Shown here in pieces: positions 49,020 to 60,799 of a DNA stretch of 64,000 bases; positions within the stretch are counted from its first letter, which is position 1; every line of letters begins with the position of its first letter. Under the pieces are notes generated by a model that ran no database searches, had not been told where the DNA came from, and saw only the letters and a program-made list of their open reading frames with translations. The DNA comes from Temnothorax longispinosus (Eukaryota; Arthropoda; Insecta; Hymenoptera; Formicidae): positions 8,308,001 through 8,372,000 of the forward strand of contig NC_092365.1 in NCBI RefSeq assembly GCF_030848805.1. The letters are read 5' to 3'. The position numbers were made by a program, and so were the translations under genes.

Positions 49020-49235
49020 ATGCTCGTTTTGAACAACTCGTTCGCAAGAGCCGCATCCGTCATTGCACCGCGAAAGTTATCGTTCGACGCTCTGACGAAA
49101 GGAACGCGCAGACCGATTGTAAGAGAGAAGAAAAAGAAGAAAAACGGACTGAACGCTGCGAACGTCGCTTTTCTACGATCTCTGGGATTCGTCGTGAGGA
49201 ACGATCATGACCGACATCCTGAGTATCGGAGGTGA
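49020..49235 (+). CDS. Small conserved basic protein upstream of MCP, copy 3
   Basis: 71 codons starting M-L-V-L-N-N-S with a Lys-rich middle (E-K-K-K-K-K-N-G) and the conserved L-N-A-A-N-V-A-F-L-R-S-L-G-F-V-V-R-N. The frame runs on 29 bases into MCP, whereas in copy 2 it ends right after V-V-R-N-G. Same slot as 10135-10338 and 15821-15955. Confidence 0.68.
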   Translation: MLVLNNSFARAASVIAPRKLSFDALTKGTRRPIVREKKKKKNGLNAANVAFLRSLGFVVRNDHDRHPEYRR

Positions 49236-51582
49236 GCCGATCTTCGACGATCGCATCGTCAAGATCGAGACACACACTTACAATCCATATGCCAATAACC
49301 ACGTTCGGGCACAGCGACGAAATACGAATTCCGATACAACAGCAGGATCTGTACACTCTACCTGGAAAAGTTTTTTGTACATCGAGGGAGTACTCTTCGA
49401 CGGCGTTCCGGAAAAGGATTCGGATACGACGATGGACAACAATTGCGTGGCGTTCATGTTCGACGAGATTTGATACGAACTCAACGGCGTGGAGATCGAC
49501 AAGAACAGAAACGTCGGAATAACCAGTTCGATCAAGAATTTCGTGTCGCTGACCACCGAGAGAAGCAGGAAGCTGCAAAACGCTGGATGGATTGTGATCA
49601 ATGAATACGTGGGACCTCGTTCGAGAACTAAAATCGGCGATTTCAATTTCTGCGTACCCCTTAACGTTCTGCTAGGTTTTTGCGAGGATTACAAACACGT
49701 GGTGATAAACGCGCGACACGAACTCATTCTGATACGTTCCCGAATCGACGCTAATTGTGTAACGGCCTGACTTTATCGAACGCGGACTGGTGTGCGGGAT
49801 CAGGAGTCCGATGACAGGCCCAGAGACAATAATCAAATTAGTGAGACATGCAGTAGTTTATTCACAGTTTAATTATATACACGAAATGACGCGATATATA
49901 CAACAAAAGGGGCAGTGCAGATGCACTCGATAACGGACGTGGTAGCACGCTATTTGGCGGACTCGGTATACCCGAAGCGGGATGTTAGCGCGGTATGTGC
50001 GCAGGGACGGACAGAACGCGGTATATACAACGACGAGGTAGTGCGGATGCACTTGATGACGAACGCGGTATCGTTACTCGACGGGCTCGGTATGTTACAT
50101 TACGTAGTGCATAGGCGGCCGCGGTATCGTTTACGGGCTCGGTATGTTACATAGACGTATTACATATAGGCGGACGCGGTATATTTACAGGTAGTGCCCT
50201 TGCACTTGATGACGGCGCGGTATTTAACAACGAACGCGGTATCGTTACATAAACGTATTACGCGGGCTCGGTATATTACCTAGACGTATTACATGTAGGC
50301 GGACGCGGTATAATGCCTGGAGGCTTGCGGATGTCGCGGTATCGCGATGATATGCGGGCGGGAAACGCGTAGCGTAGGAAGATTTCCGGAGCCCCGGGGC
50401 GGCGGCAGCGAGAGCCCTCGTTGCGAGGCCGAGCGCGCTCGACCCCGCGTAACCGTGCCTTCGGGGTGAGTTCTGAGGGAGTGCGGGAACACCTGAGAGC
50501 TCTCAGTCGAGGCTCGGAGCACCGGACCTCGTTGGCGTGTTCCCTAGGAGTCGGGAATAGGTTTCGTCTTGGAAGCGGATCTCTAGACGAAGTGTCCTTT
50601 TCTCGCCGGAACGGCGGTTTATATACCCGCCCGGCGCGGCGGGTTTGCTAGGAGCGCCGATCGTCGCGCTGTGGTGGGGAGGCGCGGCGCCGCGCTCGTC
50701 CTCGGGGCGGCTCGGCTCCCGTCGTCGCTCGTCGGGAGGCACCGGTGCCGCGCTTGGCCCGCGCACACGGTGCGTTTTGAAAGGCGTTTAAAATGTGGGC
50801 GCACCGCGCCCTGGTCTTCGCCCGACTGGTCGTCGGTCGGGCGGCATCCGGCGGTCGTTTGCCGGGAACGATGCTTAGCGCACGGGGTGCATCGTTACAA
50901 TTGCATCGTCACGAAACCGGAACGTCACAAGAATCCTACGATTACTCTGTTGAAAGTGCAATGGCGAATGCCGCACGTGGTGCTGAACGACGTCAATAAA
51001 TTGTCCCTTTTACGAACGTTGGATAGCGGGCGATACCTAAGTATGGGCTTCCGCTCGTGGGATCTGTACGAGTACCCTTTGCTCCAAACCACGAACAGGC
51101 ATTCGTGGGCTGTGAAAGCAGCGACGCAGCTTGAGAAACCGCGATACGTCATTTTCGCGCTACAAACCGGGAAGTCCAACAACTTATTGAAACACGCCTC
51201 CGAGTTCGACAACGGTAATCTCACCAATGTGAAACTGTACCTTAATTCAGATTTTTATCCCTACGACGATATGAACTTGGATTTTGAGAAGCGTAGAACG
51301 GCCATACTGTACGAGATGTACGCGAAATTTCGAAAGTCGTATTACGGATGCGAGCGAGAGAACGCGCTCCTAACGATGGAAGAATTCGACAAATGGGGCC
51401 CGTTCGTGGTCATCGACTGTTCTCGTCAGAACAAATCCGTCAAAAGCGCCACCGTAGACGTTCGCATAGAGTTCGATTGCAAACGTAATATAGATTCCAA
51501 TACTACGGCCTACTGTCTCATCATCCACGATCGCGTGATCGAGTACAATCCGCTAACTAACATAGTCCGCAAGATCGTGTAA
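49207..51582 (+). pseudogene. MCP: Double-jelly-roll major capsid protein, copy 3, split by a solo LTR
   Basis: The 5' part (49207-49757) and 3' part (50904-51582) match the copy 2 MCP on both sides of the LTR. Further lesions are a frameshift near 49300 (in the H-T-Y-N-P-Y-A-N block) with a second near 49365 restoring the frame, and a TGA stop in the F-D-E-I-x-Y-E-L motif at about 49470. The 3' part from the LTR to the stop is open, with W-R-M-P-H-V-V-L-N-D-V-N-K-L, F-R-S-W-D-L-Y-E-Y-P and V-I-E-Y-N-P-L-T-N. Confidence 0.9.
49758..50899 (+). mobile_element. Solo LTR inserted in MCP of copy 3
   Basis: 1,142 bases starting TGTAACGGCC and ending CGTTACA, flanked by the 4-bp duplication ATTG (49754-49757 and 50900-50903). 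TG...CA ends and a 4-bp duplication fit a Ty3/gypsy-type LTR. The first 550 bases hold many variants of GCGGTATCGTTAC and CTCGGTATGTTACATAGACG. The second half is GC-rich. It is not similar to the LTR at 62557. Confidence 0.88.
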
Positions 51583-51690
51583 AGGAAAACAGAAGAAGAA
51601 GAAGAAGAACGTATCTATTCGTCTGACGAAATCGCGATAAGCTACAGGTTCAAACAGAATGGGGGTAGCGACTGACCGTACAGAGAGACG

Positions 51691-52194
51691 ATGTCCGCCG
51701 ACCGCGACGTACCTATATCTGTGGATCTGCAGGGATTCGTTATCCGCGAAAAGTTCACAGTTAAAGAAGTGGCCGTGCTCAGAGACGGAAAGGAACTGAT
51801 TCACCACGTGTTTCGCGCGCCATTGTCGTGGGATCTTCTATCGAGAGCGGAAAAATTGCGGGCATGCTGGTTGACGGCGAATCATCATAGTTTCAAATGG
51901 AACGATGGAGACGTGAATTGCGTTCGGGCGAGAACGATCATCCGAAGCGCCGTGTGCGATGGGCTGAACTGCGAGACGCTCAAACTCGTTTACGTGAAAG
52001 GCGCTGAAAAGAAAGGATGGTTGGAGGAGATTCTCGGCGACGCCGTCGGTGAATTCGACGTTAAGATCGAGTCGATGGACGTCGAATACGAGTACATCGG
52101 TCGACTGGAGACCCTCAGTGCGATCCGATCTTTCCTCTGCGGACGCCACGCGAAGAACTGCGCCATGGAGAACGTGTGCAAGTTACACGATTGA
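51691..52194 (+). CDS. RNase-H-fold-like conserved Polinton protein, copy 3 (open frame)
   Basis: 167 codons from ATG: S-V-D-L-Q-G-F near residue 10, L-R-D-G-K-E-L, A-N-H-H-S-F-K-W-N-D-G, V-Y-V-K-G-A-E-K-K-G-W-L, then C-G-R-H-A-K-N-C-A-M-E-N-V. Copies 2 and 3 are clearly diverged in sequence yet keep these residues, which implies past selection. A DEDD-type exonuclease fold is my suggestion, not established. It follows MCP and converges on pPolB. Confidence 0.7.
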   Translation: MSADRDVPISVDLQGFVIREKFTVKEVAVLRDGKELIHHVFRAPLSWDLLSRAEKLRACWLTANHHSFKWNDGDVNCVRARTIIRSAVCDGLNCETLKLVYVKGAEKKGWLEEILGDAVGEFDVKIESMDVEYEYIGRLETLSAIRSFLCGRHAKNCAMENVCKLHD

Positions 52195-52566
52195 TGGGTG
52201 GAACGTCGTGCGCGTCTCGACATTCTGTAACGCTTTTTTTATTGTATTATAGAAATGAAACAGCCGTGTTGTAGTTAAGATAATGTATTTTTTTTTGTTT
52301 TGCCTTAATGTAAACTTAAAAATATATGTATTTCTTAATAGTGATAGAGATATTTCTTTCCTTCTTATATCTGTAGCTCCCTACGCAGAGGAAAAAAAAA
52401 GGCTGTAGAGTGCTATCTTTTCTATATAAAAATCGTTTGTAGGACTAGACAGTTTAAACATTCCTGTCTTCTCACGATCGCGCTTATAAATCTAACCCAT
52501 AAAATCTATTGTATACTCTTTATTGTTTAAAAAAATATAATCTTAATAAGAAAAAAAAGGTCCTCT
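52195..52566. other. Intergenic spacer between convergent genes, copy 3
   Basis: AT-rich with AATATA/ATTATA runs and polyadenylation-like signals on both strands. It is the shared 3' region of the RNase-H-like gene and pPolB. No gene. Confidence 0.45.
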
Positions 52567-55127
52567 TCACGGCGGTATCTTGTAATGCCTCCACGGTAGA
52601 GTGTCGTACGAGTCGGGAACGACGTATCGCTTGTCGTCGTACGAGCTGAGAGCGAGTTTCAACTCGGACACGGTGTGCACCTCGTGTGCAGTCGAACGAA
52701 TACACGACTGACGCCTAAACTGCCCTATCGCGTCGTTCAGACAACACACGTAATCGTCGAACGTTATCGTTCTCGCGACCACGTTTCTCTTGATGCCTTT
52801 TATTTTCTTCGTGTCGCTCTTTCCCTCGACCCTTAAGGCGTACATTTTCGACCTCAGTCCAACGAATTCCGTCATCACCGCGCCGTCGTTCTCGTCCAAA
52901 TCGGGTATCTTCTTGTTGACGCGCGGCATGCGATACGCGTTGTCTTCGGGATAGCCGCTCGTGTCGAATCTCGCGATGTCGCGTTTCATATCCTCGTACG
53001 CGTCGTCGCACTCGAGAAAATATATGAGACTGTCGGTGTCCGTGTACATTATCTTACACCTTTCGCGATGCAGCGGCACCATGTAATCGTAATGAAAATC
53101 GTAGACGCGCGTCTTGGATATCTCGAGAATGCACATACCGACGTAGATGGGTTTGTTCAACCTTACCTCGAGCCTGCGCAACTCGACGGCGATCAGATTC
53201 TCCGCGAAGACGGTTCGACTGTGAAAATTCGGTTTCGCGATCATCGCCTCCGCGCCGTATCTCCCATCCCAACGCGTCACGAGACGCACGTCTACGTGAT
53301 CTCGTACGTTTTCCATGGTCTTGCCGAATACCGCATTGTTCGTTAATTTGTACATTTCTTTCTCGAAATCGTTGCTGGCGCGAGCTCTGAATCCCGTATT
53401 AAGCTCTATGTATTCCCGAAGCCACGGAGATTGCGCGAATCGAAGCGCGCGGTGAATCTTCGTGACGCACAATCCGTATCGCACGCATTGCTGTAGATTA
53501 CGGTAATGCAACACGTAGCGCGACTTATCGCGCACAGTGGCGAGGAGTTTATCGCACCGTTTTCCGGGAGGCTTATCGCGCGTCGGGCAGAACGGAAGGT
53601 CAGCGTGAGCGTCGTGGAGTTCATGCGGGTACGCAAGGTCGACCTCCAAGATGTAACCGATAGCGGAGTCCAACTTCACAAACATTACGTCGAGACTCTC
53701 CGCGTCGTCGATCCATTGAAAGTCCGCGTACGGCAACGGTTCACACATCGCCCAACCGTACAGATTGTTCACGTCGAAGTACATGAGATACGTCGACGGT
53801 TGCGAAGAGTCGTGCGATCGCATGTATTTGTTGTTGGCTCGCGCGTACCTGTTGGAGCATTGACTCAGACCGCCGCGGATACCGCGCTCCACGAACATTA
53901 CCATGTCGATATCGGTGAGCAATTCGAATCGCACCCCCGTGTACTTCAGCATCGCGTCCCACGTGTATCCCGGTAGGGTGTAGTAATGCGCGGGATCCAG
54001 TCCGTGTCGATACAGGTGTCGCGAAAATTTTCAAAGATATCCGCTAGGAGAAGCACGTCCGTTTTGAGATACAGATCGCTGTACTCGCCGAGATTTCTCA
54101 CGCGAAAACAACGCCAGACGTTCCGCGCGTGCTCGTAATCGCTCTCGCTCGCGGTCTCGCCGGTCAACGAACTGTAAAAGTCCTCGCGCGGCGGTAATTC
54201 CGTCACCAGCAACTTATCGAAGCCGTCGACGTACTCGTACGGAAATACACCTTTACGCGTGAGCAGGTCGAAATCGCTTTCGCTCAGTTCTGAAAATTCC
54301 GAACGCATGATTTTCAGTTTGTTCTTATCGAGATACGACGCCAATTTCTCGAGACTGGTGCTGAGAAATTTGAACGAATCCACGAATCGCAATTTCGCGC
54401 AGTTTCCCCAGTTAACGCCTTCACTCACATTCTTCTGAACGATATGTACGACTCTTTGGTGAGCGGTAATAAATCGATTCTACCCTCGAAGCTGTTAGCG
54501 ATATCCTTGATAATAAAGTGGGCATCGTAACTGGACAGATTGTGAAAGAATACAGGAATAACGTACGAGTCTCTATAATTTAGGTTGCAACGCGAATGCG
54601 CGGGACCTCTGTAACGTCCGGTCAAGTGGCAGTGATCGCGCACGCGTTGACCGTCCTCCGATTTGAACGGTCTCTCGCATATGTGGCAGCTCGTCGCGCT
54701 CCAAAAATTTCGTGTCTCGTCCAACGTGAGCTCCGCCATGGTCACGTTCGTCATGAGTATCTCCTTCGCGCGATGCGCGATAACGTTGAGCTCGTTGACG
54801 AACCACGACACGCAGTCCTCGCCGCGACGAAATCTGTACCCGGGTCCAATCTCGTCGTACGGGCTGCACAGGTAGTATCCCACGCTAAACGCTCTGCGAT
54901 GCTGATATGCGTATCTCTTGACGTTATCGTTGTCTATCTTTTCTTTCTCCAACACGCATTTCAGATCGGCGTAGACCACGAAGGGAAGTCGCTCCTTCCT
55001 ACTGTGATCGCGAAAAAACAACCATTTGTCGTCGTCGTTCGGAAGAACGATGGCGCAGTCGTTCATCTTTCCGCAGTCGACGCTGTGAGCGGACAATTTC
55101 TCTCTCGAATGAAAGTAGTGTAAGCAT

Positions 55128-55195
55128 CTGAAAAAAAAATATGTACGATTTTTTTTTTCATTCCACATACATCGCACTCTTTTTTTTATACCTAC
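55128..55195 (-). other. Spliceosomal intron in pPolB, copy 3
   Basis: Donor GTAGGT, pyrimidine-rich acceptor ending TTTTCAG, 68 bases. Same position and phase as the 86-base intron of copy 2 although the intron sequences differ. It divides the finger motif I-C-D-R/C-L-H-Y-F. Confidence 0.85.
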
Positions 55196-56846
55196 CGATC
55201 GCATATGTACTTCATGTTCTTGCTCCTGTTTAACTGAGACCCCAACAATCGTGACAGATTTTTTATACACGCGAAATGACCGCCGTTCGAGTTGTTTCGC
55301 GAATCTGACAGATACAACAGATTGACATGATTGTCCTTCTTATCGTTGGTCAGCTGTAAAGGAACGATCTCGTCCTTTCGTTTCTTCCGCCAAGTGGTGA
55401 AAACGTTGACGGACATGTCGTTGAGTCGTTCGAACCTTGAAATTTGCCTCAGAGTCATAGGAAACTCGATCCCTTCCAAATTCAGGGCTAGGCGACAGTT
55501 TCCCGAAAAGTGGTGGGGGTAATGTTGGTACGAACGAAAATCTCTATACGATTTAGTAATTACTAATTTTAGTTTCTAAGAGTTAGTACCACTGTGTTAG
55601 TAGTAAAGCTGTCAGTTTAAGTAACCTCTTTGACATATATGCGCGCGTGTGTATTTAAATAGCATAAATCGTATTACTGCTGTACATCCAAATGTAAGTA
55701 TAATATACATTGTAGTATTTTATTAAAATAGAATTAAATAAAGATGATAAATTAATAAAAATATAAGTAAAAAGATATTAAGTGAGAATATAAAGCGAAT
55801 AAGGTGAAAAACGATTCTAGTCGACATAGAGCATCAGTGACATTACATGTATATTATAATTTTGCATTCAACAATGTAAATGCAATTAACATATGTTGTT
55901 GTATTACATTAAAATTACTGAATGCGAAATTATAACATAAGAGGTAATGACACTGATGCTCTGTGTCGACTGGGATGATATTTAAATATCATCATATGTA
56001 TGTACGATTGTGTATGTGTATATATGTATGCAAGTGGATTAACAATAATTATATGTAATTAATCATTTTTATTTTTCAGTGTTTTGACCTGTCGCAGTAA
56101 ATACCACTTATGGTTGTGGCATAGTTCTTCGCACTGGAATCAATTCGCTTGCGCACTAGAATCATTGTCATCAACAAATACATATCAGATAAGTAGCTAA
56201 TATTCATAAAAGAAAAGATTAGGTATCTATGTGCTTTCTGTAATTGTAGGTGTTGAACCGATTCTTTTCTCTGATTTTTTTTTCAGTTTTTCAGCCATCC
56301 ATATATATGCTTGCAGAATATCAATCGCTGGAGAACAATTCTGTACGGAGTAAGGTTGCCAAATTCTGAGGCTACTGTCGAGTGCGTCCTAATAAGCAGA
56401 AGTCACATTCTAACATCAAATATATATCAGTAGCAATGCGACGACAGATTGACGAGAGAGCAGGTTTGTAAAATCATTTTTATTATCATTTTTTCATAGA
56501 GGCTTTAGACAGATATAATCAAAGTTTATCACTATCTTGTCATGTAGGCTACCGAATGATGTATGTTTCTTATCCTTCAACAAACAGGATTTATTGCCAA
56601 TATTTGACTCAACAAATATGGTTATTTGGATTTCAGATCTGATATGGAAATATGAAGTTTTTCCAAAAATTGAGGATCGATTCTTAAAGGAGACAACTGT
56701 GTAGCAAGATGAAAAATAGAAATCATGTATTGCAAACAGAAGATCAAGAAGAAGTATGAATTATGAGAAATTAAATAATCGCAAGTCTGTATCTGTGAAA
56801 GGACAAGGAAAATTAAAATTAAAATGAATATAAAATAGAAACATGT

Positions 56847-58164
56847 TCAGAACTTTATTTCTCTTCCCACTAATTCGGACAGCTCGTATAGTGTCAGTAG
56901 CAAATTTATCTCTGCTAAATTTTCAAACTTCTGCCAAATTTTTTTAATATGTTTCTCCTTCTCAAAGTTATTGCACTGCGATCTTGCCCAAAACGTGGGA
57001 TGATTGAACATGCTATTTATGCTTTTTTGATGTTCCGTCAAGTTTGCTGTAAATAATATTTCATTATAAGAACAGTAAAAATATTTTGTGTAACACAGTG
57101 TTAACAACATACCTAAAAATGCGACGATTGTAGAATGCGTATTCAGGCTTTCCTTCAGCTCTCTATTATGTCGCTCTGATATGTTGTTTGTTCTATCGAA
57201 CTGCTTATATACGCAGAACGACTCGGGTTTGAAACCCTTAATCCACGTATCATAATAATAATTAAAAAATGACTGTACATATTTACAATTGGCAAAAATA
57301 ACCGTGGAGATTATATTAAAGCCTTCCTCTATTAAAGCCTCAGGCAACAAGGCTAAAGATATGAGCAACCTCACTGCACCATATCCTAATTCTTTTTGTT
57401 CGCCCTTTAATATTTTATGCTTTTTTGCATTATGTACCAACGCCTGTAATAAGGAAGCGACATAAGATAAAGTGCATTTCATATTTGTTATCATGTGTGT
57501 TGTTATTCTTATTACCTGGCTGTAATGAAAAAAGCAGCCAATGACTTTTATGCCAGGGAAGGCTATTTGTAGCGCATTTCGTTCCGCTTTTTCGAAATCA
57601 GATATCGCTTTTGTTGGATGGATTTGCACAATATTGCAAATTTTACTGAAAACATCTGTATAGTTTTCAGTAGTGCGACCTTGCATTATTGTGTAAACGA
57701 TTGGAAACGTCTAAAATTTGAAAAACATTTTATTTAGTCACATATTTACATTGAGTATCTCTTATAATTATATGAACTAATTATTTAATGAATACAGTTT
57801 AAATTGTTTTACTTACTCTGTCATTGTATCTAATGACGATTGTCCATAGTTGACAGTTATTATTATTTAATTGAGGCACGGTCGCAAATGTGCCATCAAT
57901 AAAAATGGTCAAATTTTTATTATCTTTTATCTTTTCTATCAAGCATGTATCTATAAAAATGACAGCTCGGACGTCGTCGTTTTTAACAACAAATTCTATT
58001 GTAAATGAATTTGTTTCGTCAATTTGTAAAAATTGACTCCAATTTTGATTTTCTAAACAAGTTTTCAGCTGGTTTAAATTTTTCGGAGTCTGCCCAAAAC
58101 ATTTCTTCTTTCTGTAGCGTTCAATACATTTCTCCACGTTTTTGACATTTGTCAAATCCAGCAC
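56847..58164 (-). pseudogene. MULE transposase, spliced, N-terminus missing
   Basis: Exon 1 (58164-57817) contains I-F-I-D-G-T-F-A-T-V-P and exon 2 (57710-56847) contains S-D-F-E-K-A-E-R-N-A-L and F-P-G-I-K-V-I-G-C-F-F-H-Y-S-Q; these are the MULE catalytic signatures (D-G-T-F, D-x-E and C-x-x-H). The intron 57816-57711 has GTAAGT...TTTTAG and preserves frame. A further 66-base GTATGT...TTACAG segment (57112-57047 or so) could be an in-frame intron. The usual zinc-finger N-terminus is absent because the inverted arm begins at 58179. Confidence 0.85.
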
Positions 58165-58178
58165 GTTATCACATCTAA

Positions 58179-58578
58179 GTGGATTAAGGGTTTCAAACCC
58201 GAGTCGTTCTGCGTATATAAGCAGTTCGATAGAACAAACAACATATCAGAGCGACATAATAGAGAGCTAAAGGAAAGCCTGAATACGCATTCTACAATCG
58301 TCGCATTTTTAGGTATGTTGTTAACACTGTGTTACACAAAATATTTTTACTGTTCTTATAATGAAATATTATTTACAGCAAACTTGACGGAACATCAAAA
58401 AAGCATAAATAGCATGTTCAATCATCCCACGTTTTGGGCAAGATCGCAGTGCAATAACTTTGAGAAGGAGAAACATATTAAAAAAATTTGGCAGAAGTTT
58501 GAAAATTTAGCAGAGATAAATTTGCTACTGACACTATACGAGCTGTCCGAATTAGTGGGAAGAGAAATAATGTTCTGA
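58179..58578 (+). pseudogene. Inverted duplicate of the MULE transposase 3' end
   Basis: The plus strand repeats the last 130 or so codons of the transposase (N-L-T-E-H-Q-K-S-I-N-S-M-F-N-H-P-T-F-W, L-S-E-L-V-G-R-E-I), almost identical to 56847-57246 on the minus strand. It cannot encode a working enzyme. It marks the point where copying of the left end was started. Confidence 0.9.
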
Positions 58579-60799
58579 ACATGTTTCTATTTTATATTCA
58601 TTTTAATTTTAATTTTCCTTGTCCTTTCACAGATACAGACTTGCGATTATTTAATTTCTCATAATTCATACTTCTTCTTGATCTTCTGTTTGCAATACAT
58701 GATTTCTATTTTTCATCTTGCTACACAGTTGTCTCCTTCAAGAATCGATCCTCAATTTTTGGAGAAACTTCATATTTCCATATCAGATCTGAAATCCAAA
58801 TAACCATATTTGTTGAGTCAAATATTGGCAATAAATCCTGTTTGTTGAAGGATAAGAAACATACATCATTCGGTAGCCTACGACATGACAAGATAGTGAT
58901 AAACTTTGATTATATCTGTCTAAAGCCTCTATGAAAAAATGATAATAAAAATGATTTTACAAACCTGCTCTCTCGTCAATCTGTCGTCGCATTGCTACTG
59001 ATAGATATTTGACGTTAGAATGTGACTTCTGCTTATTAGGACGCACTCGACAGTAGCCTCAGAATTTGGCAACCTTACTCCGTACAGAATTGTTCTCCAG
59101 CGATTGATATTCTGCAAGCATATATATGGATGGCTGAAAAACTGAAAAAAAAATCAGAGAAAAGAATCGGTTCAACACCTACAATTACAGAAAGCACATA
59201 GATACCTAATCTTTTCTTTTATGAATATTAGCTACTTATCTGATATGTATTTGTTGATGACAATGATTCTAGTGCGCAAGCGAATTGATTCCAGTGCGAA
59301 GAACTATGCCACAACCATAAGTGGTATTTACTGCGACAGGTCAAAACACTGAAAAATAAAAATGATTAATTACATATAATTATTGTTAATCCACTTGCAT
59401 ACATATATACACATACACAATCGTACATACATATGATGATATTTAAATATCATCCCAGTCGACACAGAGCATCAGTGTCATTACCTCTTATGTTATAATT
59501 TCGCATTCAGTAATTTTAATGTAATACAACAACATATGTTAATTGCATTTACATTGTTGAATGCAAAATTATAATATACATGTAATGTCACTGATGCTCT
59601 GTGTCGACTAGAATCGTTTTTCACCTTATTCGCTTTATATTCTCACTTAATGTCTTTTTACTTATATTTTTATTAATTTATCATCTTTATTTAATTCTAT
59701 TTTAATAAAATACTACAATGTATATTATACTTACATTTGGATGTACAGCAGTAATACGATTTATGCTATTTAAATACACACGCGCGCATATATGTCAAAG
59801 AGGTTACTTAAACTGACAGCTTTACTACTAACACAGTGGTACTAACTCTTAGAAACTAAAATTAGTAACTACTAAATCGTATAGAGATTTTCGTTCGTAC
59901 CAACATTACCCCCACCACTTTTCGGGAAACTGTCGCCTAACCCAAATTCAGCACCGTCGCGTAATAGGAATACGACCCGCATCGATCCACGTGCCGCAGA
60001 GCGGGATACAGAGCGGAGATTACCGCCCACGCGAAACACGCGTTGTCATCTGAATGCATGTTGATCACCGCTTTCTTTACCTTTATCCATTGCGGTATTT
60101 CAAACCAACATCCGGCGTGCATGGGATTGCACTTGTTCACGTTCACGATCAGGTTCAATATACGCGACAATGCCCAGCCACTGTCGCGTTCCTGAAACTC
60201 ATCCAGACCCGCCAGAGTGGCATCGATCACGTATCTGTCGTACCATTCTCGCAAATCGGCCGTAGGAAAGAGCTGACGATTTCCCGTGGCGACGCTTTTC
60301 ACGTCGGTTTTAACCCCCGCGACGAACTCGCCATTGAAAACTGTGTTGACCTTCAGGCACGCGTGTCTCTCGTGATTGACGCGCACTTGTTCGAGCACCG
60401 TGCGCCTCGCGTCCTCGAGAAATAATCGAGGATCGACGTGATTCGAGTTTATAACCGCACCGGTCAGTACGCGACTTTCGAAAGCCGTCTCTATCTCCGT
60501 CCACGAAAATCCTCTGCTCGGTTCGCCGTGACCGGCGCCCACCTGCGCGAAACGTTGACGCAGAGCGTTTCTCGCTCCTTCCAATCGCGCTACTCGAACG
60601 ATAAGAGAGTTCAACGTTCCGGTGTACGTTGGGCGGGTTTTTTCTCGGCATCTCTCTCACAGACACGCGAGACGCTCTTCGCACCGTCGTTCCCACTCGC
60701 GATACGCGTCCGACAAGTCGAGGCCCGTGGCGAATTCGATGAAATCGCGATCCTCCTCCGACAATTTTTTTTATACTTAATCGTCACACACTTCAAACT

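Larger units (their letters stand above)
55486..59942 (-). mobile_element. Mutator-like element (MULE) with 1.76-kb inverted arms, inserted in pPolB of copy 3
   Basis: The ends are GGCTAGGCGACAGTTTCCCG and, inverted, GGTTAGGCGACAGTTTCCCG, flanked by the 9-bp duplication CAAATTCAG (55477-55485 and 59943-59951), which is typical of MULEs. Arms 55486-57246 and 58179-59942 are almost identical and inverted; the 932-base centre holds the transposase exon junction. The right arm contains an inverted copy of the transposase 3' end, so the original right end appears to have been replaced by a copy of the left. Confidence 0.92.
52567..60765 (-). pseudogene. pPolB: Protein-primed DNA polymerase B with N-terminal domain, copy 3, split by a Mutator-like element
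   Basis: The N-terminal part lies at 59952-60765 and the rest at 52567-55476. Exon 1 ends at 55196 and a 68-base intron (55195-55128) sits at the same codon as in copy 2. The palm motifs D-V-N-N-L-Y-G-W-A-M, N-N-A-V-F-G-K-T-M-E-N and Y-T-D-T-D-S-L are present in an open C-terminal ORF (53952-52567). The Exo I motif reads Y-A-D-L-K-C: the catalytic Glu is Lys. Frameshifts occur near 54010 and 54430, and the first 50 or so codons near 60650 carry a stop and frame change. Dead several times over. Confidence 0.9.
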
